DNA of 64,000 nt from NCBI RefSeq assembly GCF_905475395.1, contig NC_058337.1, forward strand, positions 84,004,368-84,068,367, given 5' to 3'. Position numbers and translations under genes: made by a program. This DNA comes from Chrysoperla carnea. Taxonomy: Eukaryota > Arthropoda > Insecta > Neuroptera > Chrysopidae. Below, piece after piece: positions 32,601 through 44,421 of this stretch (its first letter is position 1; the number at the start of each line of letters is the position of its first letter). A model generated the notes under the pieces. The model did no database searches and was not told the DNA's origin. It worked only from the letters and a program-made list of their open reading frames with translations.

Positions 32601-34154
32601 GGTACTGAAGCTGTGCATATTTTCTGGTGTAGAGGTGAGCTACCAAGGAATATAACATGAATAAGCTCACCTGTTCACCTGTACAGCGTAAAACTGATGC
32701 CATTGTGCTTAAACTTACTTTTTCTTATAGCAGCATCTTTTTCAACATGATTCCTGATGGATAATTTCACCCGAAAAATTTTAGCATGGGCTTGTAATCC
32801 AATAAAACGATACACATTTCTCGCTCGATTGCATAATAAAGATATTTACTTACAATGCCAGAGACAGTAATTTCTCCTGTTGTTGATAAAGGTAATAAAT
32901 CAGTTAGAATTGCTTGTTCCAAAGCTGTGTGAATTTCTTCTTTGGTACAATTTTTATAATCTTCATCAACATTCCACCATCCTTCTGAATATGTTCCCAT
33001 AATTATCCATTGATATTTTTTCCCATACATTTCCAGCCTTTAAGAAATTAATGTATAGACAGTTAATGTAATCGAAATAACATTTAAAAAATTTTCAGCT
33101 ACCTGTATGCCTCACAAAATATTCTTCTTGCCCAAGACTCATCAAAATTACCTAAAATTATTCGAACATCTTTCTCCTTTAGTTTACGTAACGCTAAAAA
33201 GACTTCATTTCCGAAACTTGCAGTTTCTGCCACTTCTGCGTTCATAGTATCTAAATCCGCCACTAACCTGTTATGAGCCTGAAAAAATGTATGTTTCTAT
33301 TGAAATATTTGAGGAAACGAAGAACTAAATATTCTCCAGAGGGATTTCTGAGAATTAAGTGAATTTCAAACTATGTAAGGAATATTCATAAGGCGTCCCC
33401 ACACATTTGATGTTTGGCAAATACTGGGTAACAAATCATTGCCAAACAGCAAATGTATTGGCCAAATATATGAACATTCGTTTTGGGTTTGCCAAATAGC
33501 GAGTAGATATTTTGAATTGTGCAAAAATTTTTTGTTGTTTTTGAGTTGCTTTTACTATTTTTTATTATGAATGCCAGATAATTTATCTCTTCGTGCACGA
33601 TTTTCCGTGGTATAACAAAATGCTAATTGGTCATAAAGTGTGGCAAAATTGAATATGTTCGCTCATAGCCACTCAATGTACAATTAGGTATGTATTTGTC
33701 ACACGGAATAAGGTGCAAATACAGCAGTTTTAAATCATTAATTAAAAAAAAGATGACAATAGTGCAAATTACTCTTCTACACTATTTACTATTTAGCGAG
33801 CTACAAAAACAGTATAAAGACTTTATGTGTCCAGATTTGTATAATTACCAGCGAATATCTTGGCTCATTTTGAAATATCGTCCCAACTCTTGTCCAATTA
33901 AATTTTCGTAACAACGACAGCCGCGGTGGGTTAAATGCATTTTCTGATGGAACAATACGGAAAAAGTTTGGAAAACTTTCACTTGTAAACATTGGATGAG
34001 TATCAGCATACGATAATTGTGTAAGATGCCAGTGTTTTGAAGCTTTCGCAATAGGATCTGTGACATGTGTACACGCTGCACCAAACAGCATTAATTTATG
34101 TGGACCAGAATGCATCATATCAAAAAATGCTTTAACACCTACAGCTGCATTACA
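24501..34154 (-). CDS. GABA-B-R2: Metabotropic GABA-B receptor subunit 2, 13 exons (5' end missing)
   Basis: Class C G-protein-coupled receptor subunit; in known heterodimers subunit 2 couples to Gi/o. Exons on the minus strand, 5' to 3': 34154-33849, 33278-33103, 33037-32854, 32302-32224, 32162-32008, 31594-31189, 30845-30592, 29576-29466, 27884-27660, 27595-27413, 27351-27182, 26676-25859, 25042-24501 (stop 24501-24503). All have GT-AG borders and consistent phases, totalling 3,609 nt (1,202 residues plus stop). Subunit 2 rather than 1 is shown by [19 protein letters not shown], by SIPALND after the WETR motif, and by the LCLVFVPK end of TM7. The first residues visible ([20 protein letters not shown]) are not the N terminus. 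The exon or exons with signal peptide and the start of the ligand domain were searched for up to 64,000 and not found. Confidence 0.93.
26905..27010. repeat. 12-bp minisatellite in a GABA-B-R2 intron
   Basis: About nine units of CTTGGTCTTTGT, with looser related sequence back to about 26780. It lies in the 505-bp intron between exons 27351-27182 and 26676-25859. A plus-strand hydrophobic open frame and a minus-strand D-K-D-Q frame are by-products of the repeat. Confidence 0.9.
27182..27595 (-). CDS. GABA-B-R2: GABA-B-R2 juxtamembrane and coiled-coil exons
   Basis: Exons 27595-27413 and 27351-27182 encode [31 protein letters not shown], followed by a charged heptad-like stretch ([15 protein letters not shown], then LLERESELQ) that runs into [11 protein letters not shown]. 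This is where GABA-B subunits form the cytoplasmic coiled coil that pairs subunit 1 with subunit 2 and masks the retention signal of subunit 1 (known for the family). The exon ends in a Ser/Thr-rich stretch, [17 protein letters not shown]. The first ATG of 27351-27182 directly follows the splice acceptor and is internal, not a start. Confidence 0.88.
27660..31480 (-). CDS. GABA-B-R2: GABA-B-R2 seven-transmembrane exons
   Basis: Exon 31594-31189 carries TM1 ([20 protein letters not shown]) and TM2 ([20 protein letters not shown]). Exon 30845-30592 carries TM3 with the conserved CTARAW and FSKTWRVH, then TM4 ([16 protein letters not shown]). Exon 29576-29466 carries extracellular loop 2 with its cysteine (NEYCQSERM) and the start of TM5. 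Exon 27884-27660 carries the rest of TM5, [15 protein letters not shown]6 and TM7. The split of helix 5 between two exons is bridged cleanly (YKGLLM then [11 protein letters not shown]). Confidence 0.93.
28161..28654. mobile_element. TTAA-flanked inverted-repeat element
   Basis: A 494-bp element. The left end TTAAGGCTGTTGTCTC (28161-28176) is matched by the exact reverse complement at 28639-28654. TTAA on both sides suggests piggyBac-type target choice, though the GGCT start is not the usual CCCT. Located in a GABA-B-R2 intron; no coding interior. Confidence 0.65.
28809..29416 (+). mobile_element. HINE/Helentron-type element, copy 2
   Basis: Same family, in the intron between GABA-B-R2 exons 29576-29466 and 27884-27660. 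The microsatellite is expanded to about six GTCC units (28947-28972). The 3' terminal hairpin is slightly eroded. Confidence 0.7.
30018..30370 (+). repeat. Older dispersed repeat split by a younger insertion, copy A
   Basis: The outer parts (TATGCGAAAACCGGTGACTT ... TAGAACTAC and TTTCAGCAGGCGTTGAATAA ... GATGGATATTA) are contiguous in the paralogue at 49755-49860. The 222 bp between are an insertion (30081-30303). Confidence 0.65.
30081..30303. mobile_element. Nested ~222-bp insertion with 9-bp target duplication
   Basis: Flanked by the direct repeat GTTCCAAAT (9 bp, 11 bp if the following AG is counted), at about 30072 and 30304. Ends read AGCTC ... GAGCT. The interior contains small hairpins such as AAATCGTTTATACTACAAACGATTT. 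The unoccupied site is seen in the paralogous repeat near 49808. Confidence 0.65.
31450..34154 (-). CDS. GABA-B-R2: GABA-B-R2 Venus-flytrap ligand-binding-like domain exons
   Basis: Exons from 34154 down to the first third of 31594-31189. Recognisable conserved segments in order are [143 protein letters not shown] and [19 protein letters not shown]. The short 79-nt exon 32302-32224 has no ATG-started open frame. It was recovered because it supplies [20 protein letters not shown] in the right phases between its neighbours. Confidence 0.92.
32344..32795. mobile_element. Foldback element in a GABA-B-R2 intron
   Basis: A 452-bp element. The left arm starts ACAAGCCCATGCTAAAATTT. The right arm ends with its exact reverse complement (32761-32795). 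Inverted similarity continues inward (TACAGGTGAG, TGTTATATTCCTTGGTA, CACCAGAAAATATG) to about 32480/32615, with an extra ~60 bp in the right arm. It fills most of the intron between exons 32302-32224 and 33037-32854. Confidence 0.8.
33279..33848. other. GABA-B-R2 intron
   Basis: Intron between the first two visible exons. Repeated TTTGGCAAA / TTTGCCAAA motifs around 33405-33500 hint at a small inverted-repeat insertion, but the borders are unclear. Confidence 0.45.
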
Positions 34155-35903
34155 CTGTAAAATATCAAAAAGATACCTTTTCAATATATATAATAAGTAA
34201 AAACCGGAAAAATATGATTGAATTTATACATTTTAAAATGAAAACTGTCGAAACAAAACCGGATATTTCATTTTGGTAGGAAATAAATGTATTAAATAGA
34301 AATCCTTTGAAATTATTCAATATATTTTCATTCACTCTACATGGACAGTTTTGTTCAATAAAATCGAACAAAATTGAATTAATAAATTGTGGTAAATTTA
34401 TTCTACAGTTTGTCCCATAGGTTCTTTAGCTATCCTTTAATAAGGTTTTGTTATAAGAGGAGTAGAAATTTTTTTGAAGAAAATGTTGTTTGTATCAAAG
34501 ATGGGCAACTCGTAGGCAACTTTATTGGGCTCAGCTAAATGAATCAATTTTTTTACATGTAAGAGATAGAAGAAAACTTTAAATTAGAAAGTTGCTTCTT
34601 CTTAAAAACTTTTCGCTTGAAACATTTTTTCGAAATATGAATTAGGTTTGTAAGAAATTGAATGTAAGAATCTATTAATAATTAAAATTGGCCTGTTATT
34701 TCGAGCTTTGGGGAAGTTTTAAAAATATGCATTTTGATATTCAAATCAAGAGCAAAAATCTTACCTTCGAAGAAATACCTTATTAAAGGGTAAAGCTAAA
34801 GTTTGGGGCATAGATATTGTATAATAAGGGTAGATACTGATTATTCATAAAAATATTAACTCTTTATAATTGTATTAAATTTGTTTCTATAAAAACAATA
34901 TTTCTGCATGGGCAAATTTAATTTAATTATTAAAATATAATTGCCAACAAAATTCTGCATACTATAATAACGTTAGAGTTGATTTACTTTCAATAACAGA
35001 AAATATTTTTCACACCTTGAACTAAGATAGTTTTGTATGTTTAAAATCTGTTTTCAATAAGAAAATTAAGATTATTGAAGTCTATTTGTACCAATTGTCC
35101 CCGCCTAGACGACGAAGCTGATTGCTCACTATGAATCTCTGAATGCAGCATACTTATTAATTCTCTATTAAATTTTATTTAGAAATTTATTTTGTGTTCA
35201 AAAAGACAATCAACGAGACAGTATTCTTGTCTTTTTTTTTTTCTTATATTGAAATTGGCTTTTGAAATATCCACAGTATATCAGATATGAAAATTTTATG
35301 AAAATTTATTCTGATTAGATTAGTAATAAGTTTAATGGAAAATACAAACAAGTTGGATAAATTTTATTTATTGCAAAGTTTTTTTCCGATTTTTTTTTTT
35401 TTATTTGACATTTCATTTCAAAATTATCAAAAAATTAAAATACACTTACGAATTAATAAAAATTAAAAAACTAAAATATTCCTTTGATTTAAAAAAATTG
35501 ATAATTAGTGTATTTTTGTGAAAAGTTACTCTTGGCGTATTTATGGGCTGTAAAATGTGTGATAAATAATCTAAAATAAATATCATTTGGAGTAGTAGAG
35601 AAATTAAAATAATTTATCATTGTTATATTTTGATGGTAAGTACCTATTCCGTTTTTAAACCTCATTTTAATTTAATTTGTAAGATGTAATATAATTTAAA
35701 AAGTTTTATAAGTAGGTTCCACCTAAATAAAAGTAATTTATATTTACAAAATATAATTTAAAATTACATAAACTTAATACTATAGATACCTATATGTACC
35801 TAACTACTACAAAATTTTAAAAGTTTCTTCTTTATGTTTTTATAATATCTATGTATTTGACAAAAAAGAAATTTATTTTAGTTTCAAGAACAAATTCTTT
35901 ATT
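34155..35903. other. Probable upstream intron of GABA-B-R2
   Basis: AT-rich DNA directly upstream of the first visible exon. No further exon with the expected conserved N-terminal motifs was seen. Confidence 0.45.
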
Positions 35904-36775
35904 ATACCATGTATATGAAATATACATAGTATATTAAGTTTCGTCCCAAGTTTGTAACGCTTAAAAATATTGATGCTACGAACAAAATTTTGGTATAGGT
36001 GTTCATAGAATCACCTAATTAATCCATTTCTGGTTGTCCGTCCGTCCGTCTGTGGACACGATAACTCAAAAACGAAAAAAGATATCAAGCTGAAATTTTT
36101 ACAGCGTACTCAGGACGTAAAAAGTGAGGTCAAGTTCGTAAATGAGCATCATAGGTCAATTGGGTCTTGGGTCCGTAGGACCCATCTTGTAAACCGTTAG
36201 AGATAGAACAAAAGTTTAAATATAAAAAATGTTGCTTATAAAAAAATAAAAAACTTTTGTTAGAAACATTTTTTTGTAAACATCACTGTTTACCCACGAG
36301 GGCGTTAATTACTTGCAAATTTTATAGTATGTATTAATATAGTAATATCAAAGTGAATATCTTTTGTTATTTACGTGACGTCAAAAAAACAAACGATTGT
36401 GCATCAACACTTGCGCATTATATGAGAATATCAGTTAAATATGTCAGATATGTACGTATGTGAAATGTGACAGAGTTATCAACACTGCCTATACATGGTA
36501 TTTCAACAATTAACTCAGTCAATTGTTTGTTTTCACTTATAGTATGTATTAATATAGTATGTATTAATATAGTAATATCAAAGTGAATATCTTTTGTTAT
36601 TTACGTGACGTCAAAAAAACAAACGATTGTGCATCAACACTTGCGCATTATATGAGAATATCAGTTAAATATGTCAGATATGTACGTATGTGAAATGTGA
36701 CAGAGTTATCAACACTGCCTATACATGGTATTTCAACAATTAACTCAGTCAATTGTTTGTTTTCACTTGTTTTTA
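35904..36775 (+). mobile_element. HINE/Helentron-type element, copy 3, with doubled 3' end
   Basis: Same family but about 300 bp longer. Its last 230 bp occur twice in tandem (AGTAATATCA at 36341 and again at 36571), and the two units look identical. Both units contain the inverted terminal motif and the 3' hairpin. Confidence 0.75.
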
Positions 36776-37019
36776 TTATATTTTTGTCAAATACATTATG
36801 TAATTACATTTTTTTTTTTGATAAACACTTATTAATTGAACGTTCAATTAAAAGAAACCTTTTAAATGTTTAAAAATAAGGCGAAAAAAGATGTTGTCAT
36901 CAAAGGATTAAAATTTATTTTGAAGGGCAAATTCGATAATGTAAATCTTTTTCAAAATGATAAATGTTTTCCTCGATGCTTTTGGAATTCATTTGCTTAT
37001 TAAGTTAATTCTTGCACTT

Positions 37020-37690
37020 TTTCGTACAATAAAAGCTTGCCCTTTTTATTTAAAAGGGGGGACATGGGTCTGAAAATCGATCTTTTATTTGCTGGTAGTA
37101 CAACTTGTAAGAAATGCTTTAGGAAAATTTGAATTAATTGGGAGCAAAACTTATCTTTACATGTATTTTTATTTTTATTTTTATTTTATTCATGTATTTT
37201 TCTCAAAACATTTTTGCTCAAAAGTCGGTAGTCAAAATTTCTCGAAAACCGTTGGACCGATTTCGCTTAAACTTTGCATACTTCATTTACATAGAATACT
37301 GATTTCTGACAGAATGGTTTTTTTTTTTTTCAATTATATCTTATTTTTTAATTAACAAACAGAGCAATTTTTTGCAAAAATCAAAGTTTAAACAAGAGTT
37401 TTTTGATTGCATCTTCACCAAAATTCAAAAATGAATATTTTGTTAATTCCTTCGTTCAATTTAAAGATAAACTTATGTACCAAGAAAATCTTCTTGGTTT
37501 TTTTATTAACTTCTCAGAGGAAGTTAATGTAATGGAGCCGATTTTGAAAGTCTCCAGTTTTACATATTTCCGCGGTTTCAAGGCCTTAATATCCGAGTCA
37601 AACCTTTTCAATGTGATGTCTGTGTGTGTGTGTGTGCCTCGATTATCTCGCGAACCAGTTGTGACATTACCACGTGCCTGGCCTTAATAA
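37020..37690. repeat. Remnants of interspersed repeats
   Basis: Contains a stretch with CGAAAACCGTTGGACCGATT (37240 area) and a block with GAAGTTAATGTAATGGAGCC, AAGGCCTTAATATCCGAGTC and a (TG)n run (37500-37660). These look like decayed dispersed repeats. Only one copy of each is in the window. Confidence 0.4.
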
Positions 37691-39925
37691 GTAAGAACTG
37701 AAAGAGTTTTCAGCAGAATTAGTTGATCCGTTTTTTAATGGTAATAAAACAACTGGAAAAAACTGATAAACATAATCTGCAAAGTGGATAAAACATATCA
37801 TTAATCTATGGAGATAATGATCGTTCCAGCTTAAGCTGCAGTACATGTTCGAAAAATCATCTATGAAGGCTAACAAGACCTTTTTTTGCAATATCACACC
37901 GACTATGTACTGCCAAATTATTTCAGGAAGCAATCATTACTTATCCTGACTACGGCATGGAAAGTTTTAAAAGTGACTTCTCATTCTCGCTACTGCCACT
38001 GACTGAATTTTCGATATTATTTTATAAAAATGTAGCAGAATATTCTTAGAAAAATAATAATGTACAATAAGTTTGAAAATATTAATAAGTTAAATATATT
38101 TTTTTTTTGGTATCTTAGATCCATGTCACCGAATCGTATATGCGGGATGTAATGAATGAATATTAATTACAGTTTCATGTCGAATTTCAGAAAATTCGAG
38201 CATATGACTTGATAAGATTTGAAATACTCATAGTACATAAATAATTGATTCGCAGTCAATTTTCATCTATGACTAATTGAACTTTAATATTTTATTTTTT
38301 TTTCTGCATATTTATGAACATTAGAACAGAGAAAAAACAGAAAATAATCGTAAAATTTTTTTGCAGCTTATTCAATCTATGTATTACTATCCTGAATAAG
38401 TAAAGGATTTGGCCATATACAAGTAACATACATTTGTGTCTATAATTTATTATATAACAATACATATATACTATAAACGCCTCCACTTGATGGCGCCATA
38501 TCTCAATGAAAATAATTTGAAGTTTTGCATGACTATATCTATGTTTTCTTTGCGTTTAGAGAATTGGCTTTTAAAAATTTTCTATATTTAGCTAGTTCTG
38601 TATCATTGTGTTTCCGTAGTAGAATTGTATAGTCGTAGTAGATAGATGGATATATGTGGAATTAAAAGCAGTTATAGCAGTCATTTGGGAATAATATAAT
38701 ATTCATATGTTTATATTTTATTCATTTCTAAAATGTTATTTGTAGATAGAAACATATAAATTTAAAAATATTATTCGTTAACTTTTCGACGTAGATGTTG
38801 CTCGATTGTGGTTTAATGTTGGTAATTTGTATGGATTTAAAAAGAAATAACTAAAGTGAAGTTTTATTTGTGGATTTGCTTATACTAACAGTAAAAAATA
38901 CTCGATGCACTCAAGTTTAACTTTTGATAATAAAAGAAGACTAAATAGCAAGACAAGTAGTGATAAAATGATTTTTACATTTATCCTTATAAGTTATCTT
39001 ATTATTTGAATGTCGTCTTGAATATACTCATCAATTTTAAGTTTTTTCGGAGCACACTGAAAGAGTCCTCGGCTATGAGAATTTTCGTAGCATAAAGTTT
39101 TCTGAAATTTTTGCCCTTAATAAAATGATTCGTCAACAAGTAATCTGATCATAATATGGTTAGAACTGACCATATATGGAAAGTCAGCAAGATTACTCAT
39201 TATATTTTTATTACATACATTTAAATATTATGGGTAATGTGAAATAGCTAACTTTGGACTGAAATTGTGGAGAATTTATATAGTTTCAATGGTAAAAAAA
39301 TATTTCAAACAAAAGTTATGGAGGTGGATCCCATTTTTCTTGCCCCAATGACCGATTTTATTGGGTTACGAACTCATAGCCATTATATTACTTGTATTAT
39401 TTATACAATACAAAAATTGCTCTATGCATGTATATTTTATGTACTCAAACATTTGTATACAAAATACACTAGTATTTGAGCATACGCAGAGTATTTAAAT
39501 AACTAACTCAAGTAACAAGTGAAGATAACCAAGTTGTTATTTTCACTATGTCTGTTTTTTGCACAACTTTCTAGCATAAATTTGACCGAAAGTTGCTACT
39601 TTTCAGAATGATTACTTTCATTTCATACGGATCTTTATAAATTATAGCTTATTTGTTATTCTGATGTATGAGCTAAATTATTGTAAAGTTTCATTTAAAT
39701 CCATTTAATAGTTTTTGTGTGAAAGCATAAAAAGCAAACTGTACAAACTCACTTTCACATTTATAATGGGATAGGGATAGGGATGTATACTTTATGCCAA
39801 AGTATACTTTATCTCCAAACAAGTTTTTTATTATCAACAGTAAATTGTTTGTGATCTTCGAAGTGAAATTTGCTGTGATGAATTCTAATGATCAATCTGT
39901 ACTACATTTCATTACAGAACAATTT
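37691..39925. other. Non-coding stretch, nothing assigned
   Basis: 37,690-37,990 is a little richer in G+C and contains an 88-codon minus-strand open frame without a recognisable domain. The remainder shows nothing I can support. Confidence 0.4.
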
Positions 39926-40146
39926 TAGCAAATTGTTAAAATATACTTTTTTTTTATATTTTCTTTTTGTAAACTCGAGGGTTTTTTGTTCTATAGTTGG
40001 GCAAAATTGAACGGGGAGACTTTTTCGAATAGAAATTTTTATAGTATATGTTGAAATATTTTAGTAAATTGTTGAAATACACATTTGCTGAAATTTTGGT
40101 TTTGTAAGCTCGAGGGTTTTTGTTATATAGTTGGGCAAAGTTAAAT
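39926..40146. repeat. Two-copy tandem duplication (~130-bp unit)
   Basis: CTCGAGGGTTTTT followed by ATAGTTGGGCAAA occurs at about 39973-40006 and 40099-40138, with similar preceding sequence (TTTAG-AAATTGTT-AAATA). Confidence 0.65.
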
Positions 40147-42791
40147 TGGCAATATAAGATAATTATGACAAATGTTCCAAAAACATTTTTATAGTTTATC
40201 GTGAACTATTGTATTGGAAATTATTAAGTGCAGATAGATATACACACATTTATGTTCTCTAGTGGAATCGATTTTAACCAAAAAATGGTGTCATTTTTCC
40301 AATAAACTATGTAACTAAGTATATAGTAAATATTATTATCGTTTTTAAGAACGAAACATGATATTTTTTTTGTCACATCTAAAAATAGTAAATAAAGTAA
40401 AACAAATCGAATATAATAAAAATAAAGAAAAACTGTCTAAAACAAAAAAATGTCTCTAAAGTAACCTAACAACAATATTGATTAAAATCATAAAAAATAT
40501 TTACTACAGCTTTTATTGAACCTGAGTTGGTGCTGTAGTGTAGTCAGAAGAAATACTACTTCAATATATTTTTTTGGGGGTATGGAAAACCCGTTGACGA
40601 ATCACCTGGTCACCACGACTTCGTTTAAAATTTCTGTATATATTCCTTGTTAAAAACTACATTGAAAAAAATCAACTTATCATGAAAATATCACAGGTAT
40701 AAAAGAATGCGCAGCTAATACCATGATAATTGATTTCAACTCTTTTAGTGGTAGCGATGGAAGTCTTACCCTATCTGAAATACTACAAAATTAAATACTA
40801 ACTAAGTTTGTAATTAATGCTTGAGTCATGCTTGATTTTAATAAATGTAGGTCCAAGTTTTTTTGTATTTCTCTTTTTTGTCAATTGTATAAGAATATTC
40901 AATCAGTTGATCATATTTTTTGCGGTACGATCGGATCATCTTTGGAGAAGTAGTTTCGAGTTTCCGATGATTTTAAATTATCCTTTTGCAGCAGTAAAAA
41001 AATTTTTTTTTGGTATCCTAATATTCTATTATCAGTTCCTAAAGGAACTATAAATAGGTCTGATGAATAGATATCATGAACTGTAACTACCCACTGATAG
41101 TCACCTAATCGAGTTTATAGTATATAAACTATAATTAAAACTATTTACGTAAATCTAAATCTTAAATCTAGAACACTTTGTCTATTTAGTCTATTTACTC
41201 TTTCGCTATTGTCTAAGAGACTGATTAGTTCAACATTTGGGTGCCTTTCAAGGCGAGTCAAGTAACTTACACTTCAAGACTACGCAATTCAAGACTACGA
41301 TTCCCCATACCTGAATCCCATAAGTCCACATAGGTTTTAAAATTGTTTTCCACACTAGCACTTTATTGTCTAATGATAACTTAGATTTATGGCCTAACAG
41401 CCAGTATTAAAGTTTCGAGAGTTTGAAAAGTAGTAAAAATTGGCACAAAATAAAGAAAAAAACATAAAAATTGTTTCGTTCAAGAAATTTTAGTTATCGC
41501 TCTTATTTATAATGCAGTTTAAGAATCCAATGAGTCCATAACGTGAATAAAATGAAGAGCTTCACAAAATAATTACTTTTAAATTGTTTTTATTTAGAAT
41601 AGTAGCTATTGCGACAAAACGGTCAAATTTTGAGGTTTAAAAAGCCAAAATCAATCAATTTATTTGTTCACAAGTTTCGGTAATTGTGAATGTGGTTCCT
41701 AAAATAATAGCGTATACATTTTTGATTTTTTGATTAGTTTGATGTTGGAATTGTGTGTTTAAAGGTAAAAATGCAAGAGAAAAATTGTCTTCAGTTTCCA
41801 AATTGCACTAAATTTTGATTCAATAAAGTTATTAGGGATATCGAGCATCGTATATACAAAACAATTACACATGTCATGCGGTTATGTATGAGATTTTGTC
41901 CAAGAGCTTTCATGTTCAATGGTCGTAATGTTAAAATTAAATGTCATTTTTATGTTATTCTTCGGTAACAACTTTGTCTTATACGACAAATCGACGGAAG
42001 TTGATATTAGGTATCGAACAACAACATGGCATTGAGCAATTCGATTTTTCAATAGAATTATAGTTCAAAAATGATGAATATTGTGTCTAGAAGTTTAATT
42101 TATTTGTAATAAAATTTAAAAAATGCTGATTTTAGAGAATAAATCCCCTGAAACGACTTTCGTAAATAGAATGATGTTTCTTCATACTTTTAATTTGCAG
42201 TTTTTAACTGCAGCTCACAATTGTGGCAATGTAAACAGCCAAATATAATTTTAATGTTAGGCAAATATAATTTTATTGTACCGATGGTTTTACCTTTTGC
42301 AAGAAGATCTGACTGTAGGATCGGTAGCACATAATCAACTTGCGTTCCACTTTAACGTTCCTGATCACTATGTTGATAGAAACAATAGTTTTCTTCAATA
42401 CATTTAGGAACTTGGGTAAAAAATTTCGGGGTATAAAACTCGTAAAAGAACGTACTATGAAACATATATTTTGCGATTTTTATGAAATATAATTTAAAAT
42501 CGTCTGGTAACATTAGGAACTTGCCTAAAATAGTTGAAGTTCTTTCTTTTTTAATTCATTAACTACAGTCATTCTGGCCTTTTAGGTAACTTTGGAATAT
42601 TCGTGAGATAAATTACAGTAGTTTGTTAATAATTTGTTCAAGAATAGTAACAGTAATATGTATGATAAATGTAAATTATATGGAAAAGTATAAAATTTTG
42701 CGAAAGGGAAGTTGATTATGGGGTAACGACGTCACCACCCTATTGGGCAGGGAGCGGGGCAGGTTGGTGGACAGATAAAAAATATTTTTGT

Positions 42792-42794
<3 letters not shown>
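40147..42794. other. Non-coding stretch, nothing assigned
   Basis: AT-rich sequence with short chance open frames only. No repeat structure was recognised beyond a short direct repeat near 42240. Confidence 0.4.

Positions 42795-42849
<55 letters not shown>
42795..42849. repeat. (TA)n microsatellite
   Basis: An almost uninterrupted AT dinucleotide run of about 55 bp. Confidence 0.95.
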
Positions 42850-42854
<5 letters not shown>

Positions 42855-43119
42855 AAAATTCTATAAGTAAAAAAATCAAATTTGAGGGATTAGCTAAGGA
42901 AAACATATAGAAATTCGCAAGCTTAAAAAATTCGATCTTTTGGGAAGAAATTATAAATCTGACAATAAATTTCTGACATTGTGCCAAAAATTGTGACAAT
43001 CTTTCGATATCTTAGAGGGGGGACTGACAATTCTTGCCCCTTGATGTCCCCCTCATCACGATGTCCATGCTATGACTTATCATATTTTTGGTAACAAAGG
43101 ACCATGCAAGAGTTATTTT

Positions 43120-43322
43120 GGTTTTATTTCGTTTTATTTGATTTCAGCATTTTCAGATGTAAGAGCAAACACTTACAAATTTAGTGCATCGTTGGTACAG
43201 GGGTAAAATGATCGTTAGCCACGCGGCCCAGGTTCGATTTCGAACGATGCACCAAATTTGTAAGAGTTTGCTCTTACATCTGGAAAGGCTGAAATCTAAA
43301 ATATGAAATAAAACCAAAAGAA
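43120..43322. repeat. Hairpin element with a tRNA-like tip
   Basis: Left arm about 43120-43192 and right arm about 43244-43322 are inverted copies (GGTTTTATTTC, GATTTCAGC, CCAGATGTAAGAGCAAAC, TTACAAATTT). The arms continue without interruption into the acceptor stem of the tRNA-like sequence at 43186-43251. Confidence 0.8.
43186..43251 (+). pseudogene. tRNA-Gly(GCC)-like pseudogene
   Basis: The acceptor stem GCATCGT/ACGATGC is perfect. The box A region (TGGTACAGGGG), the anticodon context TAGCCAC with GCC, and a near-canonical box B (GGTTCGATTTC) are recognisable. It is about 66 nt instead of 71. The D and T stems are mispaired and the universal U33 is replaced by A, so it is unlikely to work as a tRNA. 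It is followed by CCA in the DNA, which nuclear tRNA genes do not encode. Confidence 0.65.
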
Positions 43323-44421
43323 CTTTGTTTGAGAATTTATCCAGCAGTTATATGGAGTAAAAACAACAGGCGGTGCATGGTAATATTTATCTACAAAGCA
43401 AAGTCGCATCTTTCGAATTTACATACATTCGATAGAATTGCAATGTCGTTACAACCACCAAAAAAGTAATAAAATCATGGTAGCATTAGACAATATTCAA
43501 GTTGCATAAGAAATAAGTTTGAATTCTAGAATCCATTTACTATATTGTTTCGACTATTGGTTAAGTTATACTTGCTGCCCACGATAGGCACACTTAGGGT
43601 ATAAGTCCCATTGTGATATATGTGTTTAAGTACCTTTTTTAATGATAATTTCATTTATCAGCTCCTCAATTATTTTGGTATGAAAACTTAAAATATAATT
43701 TCGTAAATATAAAAACCCGATAAGTGTCTCCGATAGGGGTATTCTAGTTTATATTCAGATTTTCCAAAGGTGTGTAGAAAAATGTTTTCTTTCAAATTGT
43801 AACACGTGCTGAAATCTAGCCCCGCCTGGTATCGATTTATCAAAAACCTACATCTTTTAATGTACACCCTCTATCTAATTTTAGTTCGTACATTTATTGT
43901 GATATATCTGTTTTGTGTGACAGTTACCTATACCTTATTTTACTGTTTGTTTTTTTGTCAATACTTGATGTCTCCTGATAAAACAGCATAACAGTGGTAG
44001 TTAAACCTCAATTAGCTCAACAATGTTCAATTTGAAAAAAATATCTTTACAAACAAAATCCCTGAAACATAATACATATTTTTCCGCTTTCTACACATTT
44101 ATTACTTATTATTTATGATTATTATGAATTACAAATGATTAGAAAAATTAGGTAGTAACATTATTATTACTTGCATATTATTATTGGCATTGATTATTTA
44201 TTTAACCCAAAATTTGCAATCAACAATTTTTTTTAAAAATTCGTTTTTCTATCTTGATTATTACTTACATAAGTTTTTTTGTCAAAATTATTTTGCCATC
44301 GGATTATTTTGAGGGGCGAATATAATTAGCTTCCTATGTCTACACCAAATAATGTTAATTGAGGAAGCACGACCGTGGGAACTAGCCACAGATAGCCTTA
44401 TGCCTTTGTTTTTCATTTTCT

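Noticed and set aside
32767..33030. The open frame continuing past 32854 as coding sequence
   Set aside because: A consensus donor (GTAAGT) at 32853-32848 ends the exon. The next exon in phase gives the conserved TADEY segment, and the extension runs into a foldback element.
43186..43251. A functional tRNA-Gly gene
   Set aside because: The D and T stems do not pair, U33 is lost, the body is several bases short and it is embedded in a hairpin repeat. Kept as a tRNA-derived pseudogene.
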